Origin: JBBDWZ01 sp050732575
GTDB taxonomy: Bacteria; Gemmatimonadota; Gemmatimonadetes; Longimicrobiales; RSA9
NCBI GenBank assembly: GCA_050732575.1
Contig: JBOHRF010000225.1
Span: 1-8,397, forward strand
Length of the DNA stretch: 8,397 nt
Direction of reading: 5' to 3'
The translations under genes and the position numbers were made by a program. Numbering within the stretch: the first letter of the stretch is position 1; every line of letters begins with the position of its first letter. A model generated the notes under the pieces. That model had not been told where the DNA came from and searched no databases. It was given only the letters and a program-made list of their open reading frames with translations. Below, piece by piece: positions 1 through 5,612 of the stretch.

Positions 1-426
1 CTCCACGGCGCCCCACCGTTCAAACGCGGCGATCCATTGCTGGATTTGCTCGGCGTCAGCGGCAAAAGCGACGTTGGTCTCCGGCGCCAGTGCCACGACC
101 AGCGCCTGATCCTGAACGGGGAAAAAGCGATCCGGCTCCAGGGCAATCATGCGCCGGCGTTCGGCCGCTGGTACGGGAGGCAGCTTCACGTGCTTCAGGT
201 ACAAGAAGCCGAAGCCCACACTGAGCGCGATTCTGCGCGTGGGACCGAGCTGTTGCATCAACTGCGCAACCAACTCGGCGGGGCGCGTGGGATCCCAATC
301 GGTGGCGAACGTCTTTCGAGCACGGCCTGGCCAGGCGTCGAGCACCACCGCGTGCGCGCGATCGGGCGAAAGTTCTACGCCGATGACGTGGGCCCGTCGG
401 CCCAACCGAAATCCCATCGCGCTCAC
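1..426 (-). CDS. GspL/PilM-like actin-fold secretion assembly protein (partial, N-terminal part)
   Basis: Proteins of this family sit at the cytoplasmic face of the inner membrane. They link the assembly ATPase to the pseudopilus or pilus platform of type II secretion and type IV pilus systems. The frame opens with GTG at 426 and stays open to position 1, giving 142 codons; the C-terminal part lies outside the window. An early HVIGVELSPDRAHAVVL segment looks like the first strand-turn-strand of the PilM/FtsA fold. It is followed by an IALSVGFGFLYLKHVKLP strand and a LEPDRFFPV motif, comparable to the E-x-x-x-(I/F)-P segment of PilM-like proteins. The GTG overlaps the TGA of gspK (GTGA), which argues for coupled translation; an ATG at 417 is an alternative start. 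Position after gspK matches the place of gspL in the standard order. The N-terminus looks more PilM-like than like classical enterobacterial GspL, so I leave the symbol open. Confidence 0.72.
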   Translation of the reverse strand, partial: MSAMGFRLGRRAHVIGVELSPDRAHAVVLDAWPGRARKTFATDWDPTRPAELVAQLMQQLGPTRRIALSVGFGFLYLKHVKLPPVPAAERRRMIALEPDRFFPVQDQALVVALAPETNVAFAADAEQIQQWIAAFERWGAVE

Positions 427-1208
427 AAGTCTCGTTCCCGCCAGCTGACCAGCGTCAGCTCGTTTGCTACCACGGCATACACGGCCTGGATTTCGTGCGT
501 CAGGGGATGACCGTCCAGCCAGCCGCGACTGACTATCACGATGCGTGAAGGTTCGTCGCGCAGTTCGCCGCCAGCCGCGGCCAGCACGGTGTCCGATGCG
601 GTTGCACGATTGATGGTGCCATCGCCATCCACGGTCAGGAAGGCGGCCGCGCGCTCGGCCAACTCACGGGGCACGCCCGGAATGCGCAGCAGCTCATCCA
701 GGCTACGCAACGGTCGAGCGGCCTGCAGCGTAGGCGTTTCCCTGGTTATGGGCATGGAGCCCTGATCCATGCCCCCATCAATGAACGCGCGAATCAGCCG
801 TGCCACACGCTCGGCCTCGATGGCATCAGTGAAATACGAGAACAACGTGGTCAGTGCAGCCGCACCGGCCCTGTTCACATCCACGCGCGAGCCCACGTCG
901 ATCAACGCAATCGCAAACTGCGCATCACCGAGCGCCATGCGGTCAGCGCCCGGCAGCGCACGCTCGAGCTGGTTCAGGTAACGCCTGCGCGCTTCCCCAT
1001 CCGTGATCCTGCCCAGGCTATCCTCGAGCGCGGCGCGCGCTACTGCGTTGCCGCTCTCCGCCGCATAGCGAGCCACTACCCGCGCGCGATAATTGGCGGT
1101 CAGCGTTACGGTCGAACGGGTGGAGAGAACCACGCCCGAACCGATGGTGCCCAACACGACGATGAGCCAGAGCACGAGCATCAAGGCCACACCCGGTCGT
1201 CGACTCAT
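423..1208 (-). CDS. gspK: Type II secretion minor pseudopilin GspK
   Basis: GspK caps the tip of the type II secretion pseudopilus together with GspI and GspJ. I chose the ATG at 1208 (261 aa) because it overlaps the gspJ stop as ATGA and places a short basic leader (MSRRPG) before the hydrophobic helix; the open frame continues upstream but that part lies inside gspJ. The helix starts VALMLVLWLIVVLG after Gly6. Position +5 is not Glu, which is the known hallmark of GspK among pseudopilins. The large C-terminal part contains a VDVNRAGAAALTTLF segment and a LDELLRIPGVPRELAERAAAFL segment, both of the helix-hairpin-helix/SAM-like type expected in the GspK alpha domain. Length is somewhat below the 300 aa or so of enterobacterial GspK. 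Its stop overlaps the next gene by 4 nt. Confidence 0.87.
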   Translation of the reverse strand: MSRRPGVALMLVLWLIVVLGTIGSGVVLSTRSTVTLTANYRARVVARYAAESGNAVARAALEDSLGRITDGEARRRYLNQLERALPGADRMALGDAQFAIALIDVGSRVDVNRAGAAALTTLFSYFTDAIEAERVARLIRAFIDGGMDQGSMPITRETPTLQAARPLRSLDELLRIPGVPRELAERAAAFLTVDGDGTINRATASDTVLAAAGGELRDEPSRIVIVSRGWLDGHPLTHEIQAVYAVVANELTLVSWRERDL

Positions 1209-1801
1209 CGCACGATTTCCAGTGCCGAATGCACGACCAGTGGCGGCGCGACGGGCGAGCCTCGTTCCGACAGGAACTCCAGACTCACGGCGGCGGGCAC
1301 CCGTCCGGGCACGTCCCAGCGCTCGAGCCAAGTGGAGTCCGCGGTGCGGGAGAGCACATGCACGTTCAGTCCGCGCGCCCTGGGCAGCAGCACGTCAATG
1401 GGCGCGGGCCCGACCTGGCCCGGAAGCGCCAGCAACCGCAGGCCGCCATCCGAGGGCGTGAGCGATACCGACCACGGTGCGGATGTACCCAGTGGCGACG
1501 TGATGCCGCGCGAAAGGAAGTGCACACCATCGCTGGGCAACCCGTCCCGCGTGACGGCATCATCAATGGTAAAGAGCAAATCGTTCATGGCCGCGCCACC
1601 GCCCTCCGTGGGATGACGTAGCGCATCGAGCAGCAGCGCCCGTACGATGGCTTGCGCTTCAACTTCAGTGCGATGCTGTTCCAGTCGCTCGTTGGTGTCG
1701 ATGCCGGCGCGGGCCGTGCCGTAGGTCAGCAGCGCCACCACGCTGACCAGCACCATGGCAACCAGCAGCTCGAAGAGCGTGAATCCCGGCCTGCGCATCA
1801 T
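1205..1801 (-). CDS. gspJ: Type II secretion minor pseudopilin GspJ
   Basis: GspJ is a prepilin-like minor pseudopilin that joins GspI and GspK in the tip complex. The start at 1801 overlaps the gspI stop as ATGA and gives 198 aa; a second ATG follows directly (MMRRPG). The N-terminus has a textbook prepilin peptidase site: RRPG^FTLFELLVAM, with Gly at -1, Phe at +1 and Glu at +5, followed by a hydrophobic helix. The remainder is soluble and carries the AxxRALLLDALRHP-type segment after the helix and a beta-rich C-terminal part (about residues 70-198), as expected for a periplasmic pseudopilin head. The size matches the usual 190-200 aa. It lies between gspI and gspK in the canonical order. 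Confidence 0.87.
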   Translation of the reverse strand: MMRRPGFTLFELLVAMVLVSVVALLTYGTARAGIDTNERLEQHRTEVEAQAIVRALLLDALRHPTEGGGAAMNDLLFTIDDAVTRDGLPSDGVHFLSRGITSPLGTSAPWSVSLTPSDGGLRLLALPGQVGPAPIDVLLPRARGLNVHVLSRTADSTWLERWDVPGRVPAAVSLEFLSERGSPVAPPLVVHSALEIVR

Positions 1802-2130
1802 GGCGCGCGCACCAGTCGTTGCAGGGCAAAGGTGCCGCCGCCCGGCAGCGTGATGGTGACCGTGACCCGCTCGATGCCGCGCACCACCGGCCACGGCTGC
1901 ACGTCGATCCGACGCGCAAAACCGGCGGGAAGCGAATCCACGAACGTGCTCGAGGTACCGGTGCCAAGCTTGGTTTGCTCCATGGTGGTTTCCGCCAGGC
2001 CCACGGCCTGCACCCACTCATGCGCGCTATACGTCGACCGGGCGGTCTGCTGAAAGACGCCCAGGAAACCCACGGCCACCAGGCCCAGGATTACCACCGC
2101 AACGAGCGATTCGAGCAAAGTCACGAGCAA
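1798..2130 (-). CDS. gspI: Type II secretion minor pseudopilin GspI, leader apparently damaged
   Basis: The body is clearly GspI-like. A VTLLESLVAVVILGLVAVGFLGVF helix is followed by GLAETTMEQTK and a small periplasmic domain ending in a LPGGG...LQRLVRAP segment; about 110 aa, near the usual size. The start is a problem. The frame is open upstream only to the gspH TGA at 2136-2134, leaving codons CGG TTG CTC GTG before ACT TTG CTC GAA. No start in this frame gives a basic leader with Gly at -1: from the TTG at 2130 the residue before the +1 position is Leu. In the next frame, CTG at 2137 overlaps the gspH stop (CTGA) and reads M-T-V-A-R before running out of frame. Either gspI carries a small deletion here or it uses an unusual leader. 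The listed start is the longest available, not a confident one. No clear Shine-Dalgarno sequence is visible. Confidence 0.7.
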   Translation of the reverse strand: MLVTLLESLVAVVILGLVAVGFLGVFQQTARSTYSAHEWVQAVGLAETTMEQTKLGTGTSSTFVDSLPAGFARRIDVQPWPVVRGIERVTVTITLPGGGTFALQRLVRAP

Positions 2131-2133
2131 CCG

Positions 2134-2556
2134 TCAGGGTGCAGGAAGACGACAGCGTACGGCGTCGATGGCGAGGGAAGGTGAAGTCCCGTGGCTCGCT
2201 TCAAGAAGACAAACTCCGAGCGCTGAAATTTGCATTCGGACCGGCAGCGCATGCGGCCACGCGACCGTCCCGGTGCGCAGGCGCGTCGCTACCCCCGCGT
2301 CTTCTGCCTCGACCAGCCAGCGGCCGTCCCCGTCGATCAGGAGCGTAACGGCCTGGGCTCGATGGATGGCAATGCGGCGCGCCGCGTCGATCACGCCTTG
2401 CGGAGCCGATTCACGATCAGCCCTGGGCTCGATCAGCCGCGGCGCGACCAGCGCCGAAGCGAGTCCGAGCAAGGTGAGCACGATCAATACTTCGACCAGC
2501 GTAAAGCCGCGGTCGCGCGAACGGGCCTGCAGCCTGTCAGGGAAGCACGGGAGCAC
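2134..2556 (-). CDS. gspH: Type II secretion minor pseudopilin GspH/FimT-like
   Basis: GspH sits in the pseudopilus shaft below the tip complex. The prepilin site is clear: RSRDRG^FTLVEVLIVLTLLGLASALVAP, with Gly -1, Phe +1 and Glu +5. The soluble domain runs to ...AIDAVRCRLPAP. It lacks the PWG-type C-terminal signature of the major pseudopilin GspG, so GspH is the better call. The start is uncertain. GTG at 2556 gives a 17-residue leader and a 140 aa protein; TTG at 2562 would be similar. The frame stays open to a TTG at 2688, but that would give a leader of about 60 residues, which is unlikely. No strong Shine-Dalgarno sequence separates these options. This is the first gene of the visible operon, and gspE, gspF and gspG are not upstream of it in this window. 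Confidence 0.78.
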   Translation of the reverse strand: MLPCFPDRLQARSRDRGFTLVEVLIVLTLLGLASALVAPRLIEPRADRESAPQGVIDAARRIAIHRAQAVTLLIDGDGRWLVEAEDAGVATRLRTGTVAWPHALPVRMQISALGVCLLEASHGTSPSLAIDAVRCRLPAP

Positions 2557-2648
2557 GGGCAACGCGTTCGGGCGCGGCCTCGCCCGGCGGGGGGTACTCG
2601 AGCGAGCGAAACCAGATTCCGGGACAGAGGTCCTACCGCCGTATTCGC

Positions 2649-2688
2649 TCACATGGCGAAGGTAGGCGCGCGTGTAGAGAAGGGTCAA
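2649..2688 (-). promoter_or_regulatory. Candidate sigma-70-like promoter for the gsp operon
   Basis: On the minus strand TTGACC lies at 2688-2683 and matches five of six bases of the -35 consensus. About 18 bp further on is TACCTT, with the T, A and final T of a -10 box. It would start transcription roughly 90 bp before the preferred gspH start. A second TTGACC at 2763-2758 has only a poor -10 partner. This is inspection against the E. coli consensus and the match is modest. Confidence 0.3.
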
Positions 2689-2772
2689 GAGTGGAGCAGA
2701 TTGATGCCGATTTGATAACCCCGCGCCGGCAGCCGACCTAGGGCATCAGAGTCATGCGGTCAAAGGTCGTGC

Positions 2773-2795
2773 GGTGGGGCTGCAATGACCCCACC
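2773..2795 (-). terminator. GC-rich hairpin downstream of the dioxygenase gene
   Basis: GGTGGGG at 2773-2779 and CCCCACC at 2789-2795 form a perfect 7-bp stem with a 9-nt loop. The hairpin starts about 20 nt after the stop of the minus-strand dioxygenase gene and before the gsp operon. There is no U-run after it in the minus-strand direction, so it is a weak intrinsic terminator at best and may only protect the 3' end. Confidence 0.35.
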
Positions 2796-2815
2796 CGGCC
2801 GCTGCGCAAGCCCAG

Positions 2816-3367
2816 TTACCGGCCTGAGGCGCGCGTCAAGACGACCCGCTCCGTGCAGTGCTGGCCCTGGTCTTCTCGCTCGGGCCGGCAAATCGAGAAT
2901 ACGCTGTTTGCCCGGGCCGCCTCCGTCCGAACGCGCTCGTTGACGAACGGATCATCATCGAAAACAATCTCGAAAATGCGTTGCGTGAATCCCGTGGCAT
3001 TGACCACAAAATGCACATGCTGGGGCGCCTGCGCCGATGGATAAGATCCCGGCCGGATGGTTGCTATCTCAAAGCGGCCGTTTCGGTCCGCGCGGAGCCA
3101 GCCGTGGATGCGCGCCTGACGATCCGAATTCATGGCATCCGTTGTGTAGTAGCCGCGCGCGTCCGTCTGATAGACATACAGCGATGCATTGCGCACCGGC
3201 GCCCCATCGGCATCGACCACCAACCCGGTGATTCTCAGGGCCTGACCCGGCTCCCCGCGCGCCGCAATGCGCAACTGTGAGGGCGCATCTGCCGGGGCCA
3301 TGGGTGACCGCTGCTGCGCGTGAACCGAACCGGCAAACAAGAAGGCCAGGAAACAAACGCGGACCAT
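2816..3367 (-). CDS. Exported intradiol ring-cleavage dioxygenase homologue
   Basis: Intradiol dioxygenases open catechol-type rings between the two hydroxyls using a non-haem Fe(III) held by two Tyr and two His. The 183-aa product starts with a signal peptide (MVRVCFLAFLFAGSVHA, likely cleaved before QQ). The mature part has the family beta-sandwich signature GLVVDADGAPVRNASLYVYQTDA. The likely ligands are Tyr74 (ARGYY), Tyr109 (RPGSYP), His117 and His119 (QHVHF). The conserved Arg found three residues before the first His in protocatechuate 3,4-dioxygenase appears to be Ala114 here, so activity or substrate may differ from the classical enzymes. ATG at 3367 is preceded by GGAG with 7 nt spacing. 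No pathway partners are adjacent, so the substrate cannot be named. It is a single-chain, short, secreted member. Confidence 0.82.
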   Translation of the reverse strand: MVRVCFLAFLFAGSVHAQQRSPMAPADAPSQLRIAARGEPGQALRITGLVVDADGAPVRNASLYVYQTDARGYYTTDAMNSDRQARIHGWLRADRNGRFEIATIRPGSYPSAQAPQHVHFVVNATGFTQRIFEIVFDDDPFVNERVRTEAARANSVFSICRPEREDQGQHCTERVVLTRASGR

Positions 3368-3399
3368 GGCTCAACTCCGTAGATGTGCTGAAGTGGTGA

Positions 3400-3428
3400 A
3401 TGCTAGACCGTTCGTGTGGTCGGCTGAA
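3400..3428 (-). promoter_or_regulatory. Candidate promoter for the dioxygenase gene
   Basis: On the minus strand TTCAGC (3428-3423) and TAGCAT (3405-3400) are separated by 17 bp; TAGCAT matches four of six -10 bases. Transcription would start about 25 nt before the ATG at 3367. The element lies between the gene and the repeat array, so the array would not be in the dioxygenase mRNA if this promoter is used. The -35 match is weak. Confidence 0.33.
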
Positions 3429-3450
3429 GAGCCTGGGTGTGAGTGGCCAC

Positions 3451-3744
3451 GTGAATCGGATTAACGCCGGATTGAAACGGATGAATCGGATGCTTCGGAT
3501 TGAAACCGGTGAAGCGGGGTGAAGCGGATGAAGCAGGTTGAACGAGCAATGCAGTGCGGGAGCATTCAGAGGCGTTGCCGTAGAGGCTGGCCAGGATTGC
3601 GACACACGTTGTTTCCTGCACCACTACCCGGTCCAACCGAATGTGTAGGGCCGCTTCACCCGGTTCATCCCGCTTCACCCGTTCATCCCGCTTCATCCGG
3701 TGGTCCCGGTTCATCCGGTTCATCCCGGTTCATCCGATTCATCC
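3451..3744. repeat. Opposed arrays of degenerate 9-bp units (GGATGAAnC type) around a 109-bp spacer
   Basis: The left arm (about 3451-3543) is made of units such as GGATGAATC (3479-3487), GGATGCTTC (3488-3496), GGGGTGAAGC (3516-3525) and GGATGAAGC (3526-3534), with some units lengthened to 10-11 bp. The right arm (3653-3744) has ten units of the reverse complement type: GCTTCACCC, GGTTCATCCC, GCTTCATCC, GGTTCATCC, GATTCATCC. GCTTCATCC in the right arm is the exact reverse complement of GGATGAAGC in the left. The two arms can pair imperfectly around the spacer 3544-3652, in which I see no gene. The right arm overlaps the end of the lipoprotein gene. Apart from the dioxygenase promoter region, this accounts for most of the 3368-3682 intergenic stretch. 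Confidence 0.85.
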
Positions 3745-4096
3745 GCGTCTCGGTGATACGCACGAAGTTGGAGGCCAGCGACCATTCCAGGGCAAGCACG
3801 CCATCCATGACGAACGTGTTGGAGGAAATGGTTTGCCCGCTGATTGTGCGTGCGAACAACCGGTGTTCACCGACCGGTGGCAGACCGCGGTACTGCAGGC
3901 TGCGGCGGCCCGATGACGTGACCGTGCCCAGCAGACGTTCGATGCCACCGCGGGGCACGAGGTAGATGGTCACGGTACCCGGTGGTATCAGGTTGTTTTC
4001 GATCACGATGTCGACCGTGCTGGTGCTGCCTGGGGACGCAGTCGCACACGCCGCGACTAGCAGCAGGGCACTGGCTGCAACAATCCGGGTCGTCAT
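3683..4096 (-). CDS. Small lipoprotein of unknown function with repeat-encoded tail
   Basis: I do not recognise the family. The 137-aa product begins MTTRIVAASALLLVAAC, a typical lipoprotein signal with lipobox V-A-A-C and Cys17 as the lipidated residue; the next residues are Ala-Thr, so outer membrane sorting is plausible. The mature domain (about 25-115) reads as alternating strands: VDIVIENNLIPPGTVTIYLV, GIERLLGTVTSSGRRSLQYRG, EHRLFARTISGQTISSNTF. This resembles a small beta-sandwich and includes an ENN...PPGTVTIYLV segment. The last 20 or so residues (RMNRMNRDEPDEPGPPDEAG) and the TGA stop come entirely from the 9-bp repeat array, so the natural C-terminus was probably at or near VRITET. 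ATG at 4096 has AGGAG 11 nt upstream, a little far. It is divergent from the Tat-signal gene to its right. Confidence 0.72.
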   Translation of the reverse strand: MTTRIVAASALLLVAACATASPGSTSTVDIVIENNLIPPGTVTIYLVPRGGIERLLGTVTSSGRRSLQYRGLPPVGEHRLFARTISGQTISSNTFVMDGVLALEWSLASNFVRITETRMNRMNRDEPDEPGPPDEAG

Positions 4097-4260
4097 GCCT
4101 GCCGCATCTCCTCTTGATCTGGCTGAGGTCGGGGCACTGCCGCACCCTTTCGGTGCGCACGTGTCATTCCAGCCCGCCGGCCGCGTCATCCAGCCCCACC
4201 CACTCCCGCAGGGCGAGCCTGCGCTGCACATTGCAACACCCCAATCACAGTGGATGCCGA
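4097..4260. promoter_or_regulatory. Divergent intergenic region with two small hairpins
   Basis: This 164-bp gap separates the minus-strand lipoprotein gene from the plus-strand epimerase-like gene and must hold both starts of transcription, though I find no convincing -35/-10 pair. Two perfect 6-bp palindromic stems are visible: CGCACC (4141-4146) with GGTGCG (4152-4157), 5-nt loop, and CGCAGG (4207-4212) with CCTGCG (4218-4223), 5-nt loop. The first would lie in the leader of the lipoprotein mRNA, the second in front of the epimerase-like gene. Their role is unknown and they could be chance in GC-rich DNA. Confidence 0.35.
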
Positions 4261-5418
4261 ATGAGGACTCGACGCCGTTTCCTTCAGGATGTGGCCGCGA
4301 CGGGCGGTCTGCTGAGCCTTTCCGGTCTCGGGCGGCACGCGTACGCACACCTTCTGCCGCCGCGCACGGGCGCGCCCCTGCGGATTCTGATCCTGGGCGG
4401 CACCGGCTACATCGGTCCGCACCTGGTTCACGTGGCCAGCCAGCGGGGTCATTCAATTTCGATGTTGAACCGGGGACGGCGCGAGCCCAGCCTGTTCGAG
4501 AGCGACTACAAGAATGTGGAGGCCATCCAGGGCGACCGCGCAACCGCTACGGGCTACGACAATCTGAAAGGCAAAACCTGGGACGTGGTGATCGAAACAT
4601 CGGGCCAACAGCTGCCCTGGACGCGTGATGCGGTCAAGGCACTGAAAGGATCGGTCGGCCGATATCAATACGTCTCTTCCACGGGCGTCTTCCTGCCTTA
4701 CCACACGGTGGACATCCCGGAAAATGGCCCCATCGTGCTGAAAGACGAACCGCCTCGCGAACAACCCTCGTACGGCGTCATGAAAGCACTCAGCGAGAAC
4801 GAGGTGCGCGCCGGGTTCGGTGACAACGCCATCATCATTCGGCCTGGTTACATCGTGGGGCCCGGCGACACCTCGGACCGCTGGACCTATTGGCCTGTGC
4901 GCGTTGCACGCGGTGGTGAGATCATGGTGCCGGGCAAGAAAACGGATCCCGTCCAGTACGTCGATGTGCGCGATCTGGCCGAATGGATGATCCTTTTGCT
5001 CGAGAACGGCACCAACGGCACGTTCAACGTCGTGGGACCAGGCCGCAAACAGACCATGGAGGAATTCGTATACGGCCTGGGTGCCATCACCCCCGTGCCC
5101 CTCAGCTGGACCTGGATCGAAGATTACGAATGGCTCAAGAAGTACCCCTGGCGCAGAACGCAAAGCGGTGAGCCCATCGGACTCTCCTATGCCGTGCCCT
5201 GGATCATGGCGGAAGGCGACAACCGTGGGCACATGCAAATCAGCAATCGCAGAGCACTCGCAGCCGGACTGAAATACCGGCCACTGGCAGTCACGGCCAG
5301 GGATACTGCGGATTGGCGACTGTCGCCTGACGTGCCCCAACCCATTCGCGATCAGCCGCGCTACGTGCTCACGGCCGAACAGGAAACGGCCATGCTGCAA
5401 GCCTGGAAAGCCCGCTGA
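4261..5418 (+). CDS. Tat-signal NAD-dependent epimerase/dehydratase-like (extended SDR) protein
   Basis: The 385-aa product begins MRTRRRFLQDVAATGG, a twin-arginine motif (TRRRFLQ, residues 3-9), followed by a hydrophobic stretch and AYA near residue 29. Folded, cofactor-loaded export is therefore likely. A Rossmann dinucleotide-binding site LILGGTGYIG (residues 43-52), an SST strand (139-141), the catalytic-type pair Y171GVMK175 and an RPG segment (194-196) place it in the extended short-chain dehydrogenase/reductase group, as does VQYVDVRDLAEWM (231-243). The substrate cannot be named; such proteins act on nucleotide sugars or on other carbonyls, and a Tat-exported one has less access to cytosolic NAD, which is puzzling. 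ATG at 4261 was chosen because it starts exactly at the Tat signal; the frame is open further upstream (to 3982) but overlaps the divergent lipoprotein gene. No strong Shine-Dalgarno sequence precedes it. Confidence 0.85.
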   Translation: MRTRRRFLQDVAATGGLLSLSGLGRHAYAHLLPPRTGAPLRILILGGTGYIGPHLVHVASQRGHSISMLNRGRREPSLFESDYKNVEAIQGDRATATGYDNLKGKTWDVVIETSGQQLPWTRDAVKALKGSVGRYQYVSSTGVFLPYHTVDIPENGPIVLKDEPPREQPSYGVMKALSENEVRAGFGDNAIIIRPGYIVGPGDTSDRWTYWPVRVARGGEIMVPGKKTDPVQYVDVRDLAEWMILLLENGTNGTFNVVGPGRKQTMEEFVYGLGAITPVPLSWTWIEDYEWLKKYPWRRTQSGEPIGLSYAVPWIMAEGDNRGHMQISNRRALAAGLKYRPLAVTARDTADWRLSPDVPQPIRDQPRYVLTAEQETAMLQAWKAR

Positions 5419-5429
5419 CGGGAAGTAGC

Positions 5430-5578
5430 GGGCGTGTCGGGCGTGTCGGGCGTGTCGGGCGTGTCGGGGTTGCGTTTCGCAAATTCAAATTTGATGGTTC
5501 GTTCCCGATACGCCCGATACGCCCGATACGCCCGATACGCCCGTCACGCCCGTCACGCCCGTCACGCCCGTCACGCCT
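5430..5578. repeat. Opposed 9-bp arrays: 4x GGGCGTGTC, spacer, 4x GATACGCCC, 4x GTCACGCCC
   Basis: Four perfect copies of GGGCGTGTC occupy 5430-5465, starting 12 nt after the epimerase-like stop codon. After a 41-nt spacer (5466-5506) come four perfect copies of GATACGCCC (5507-5542) and four of GTCACGCCC (5543-5578, the last ending in T). The reverse complement of the left unit is GACACGCCC, one base from each right unit. As plus-strand RNA the left arm pairs with the GATACGCCC arm over 36 bp with only one G-U wobble per unit, extended by GGGG/UCCC at the loop side. The GTCACGCCC arm is an alternative partner with one U-U mismatch per unit. Both flanking genes are on the plus strand. Confidence 0.93.
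5470..5493. repeat. AT-rich double palindrome at the centre of the 9-bp array
   Basis: Inside the spacer TTGCG (5470-5474), TTT and CGCAA (5478-5482) form a 5-bp stem with a 3-nt loop. Overlapping it, CAAATT (5480-5485), CA and AATTTG (5488-5493) form a 6-bp palindrome. The two are mutually exclusive because they share CAA. This is the only AT-rich stretch in an otherwise GC-rich intergenic region and sits at the tip of the large predicted stem. Confidence 0.6.
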
Positions 5579-5612
5579 TCCCGTCATGCACCGCACCTCG
5601 CAATATTAGACC

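Noticed and set aside
2545..2640. Short minus-strand frame reading GIWFRSLEYPPPGE before gspH
   Set aside because: It has a stop just upstream, no usable start codon and no recognisable family; probably leader DNA of gspH.
3403..3723. Minus-strand frame beginning MNRMNRD in the first array
   Set aside because: It starts in the repeats and runs through the spacer and left arm with no recognisable domain; it overlaps the end of the better supported lipoprotein gene.
4097..4543. Upstream extension of the lipoprotein frame (to 4543, minus) and of the epimerase-like frame (to 3982, plus)
   Set aside because: Each extension overlaps the other gene and lies before a clear signal peptide or Tat motif, so the shorter starts are preferred.
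3451..5578. The arrays as CRISPR arrays
   Set aside because: Units are only 9 bp, directly adjacent without unique spacers, and occur in opposed orientation; no cas gene is present.
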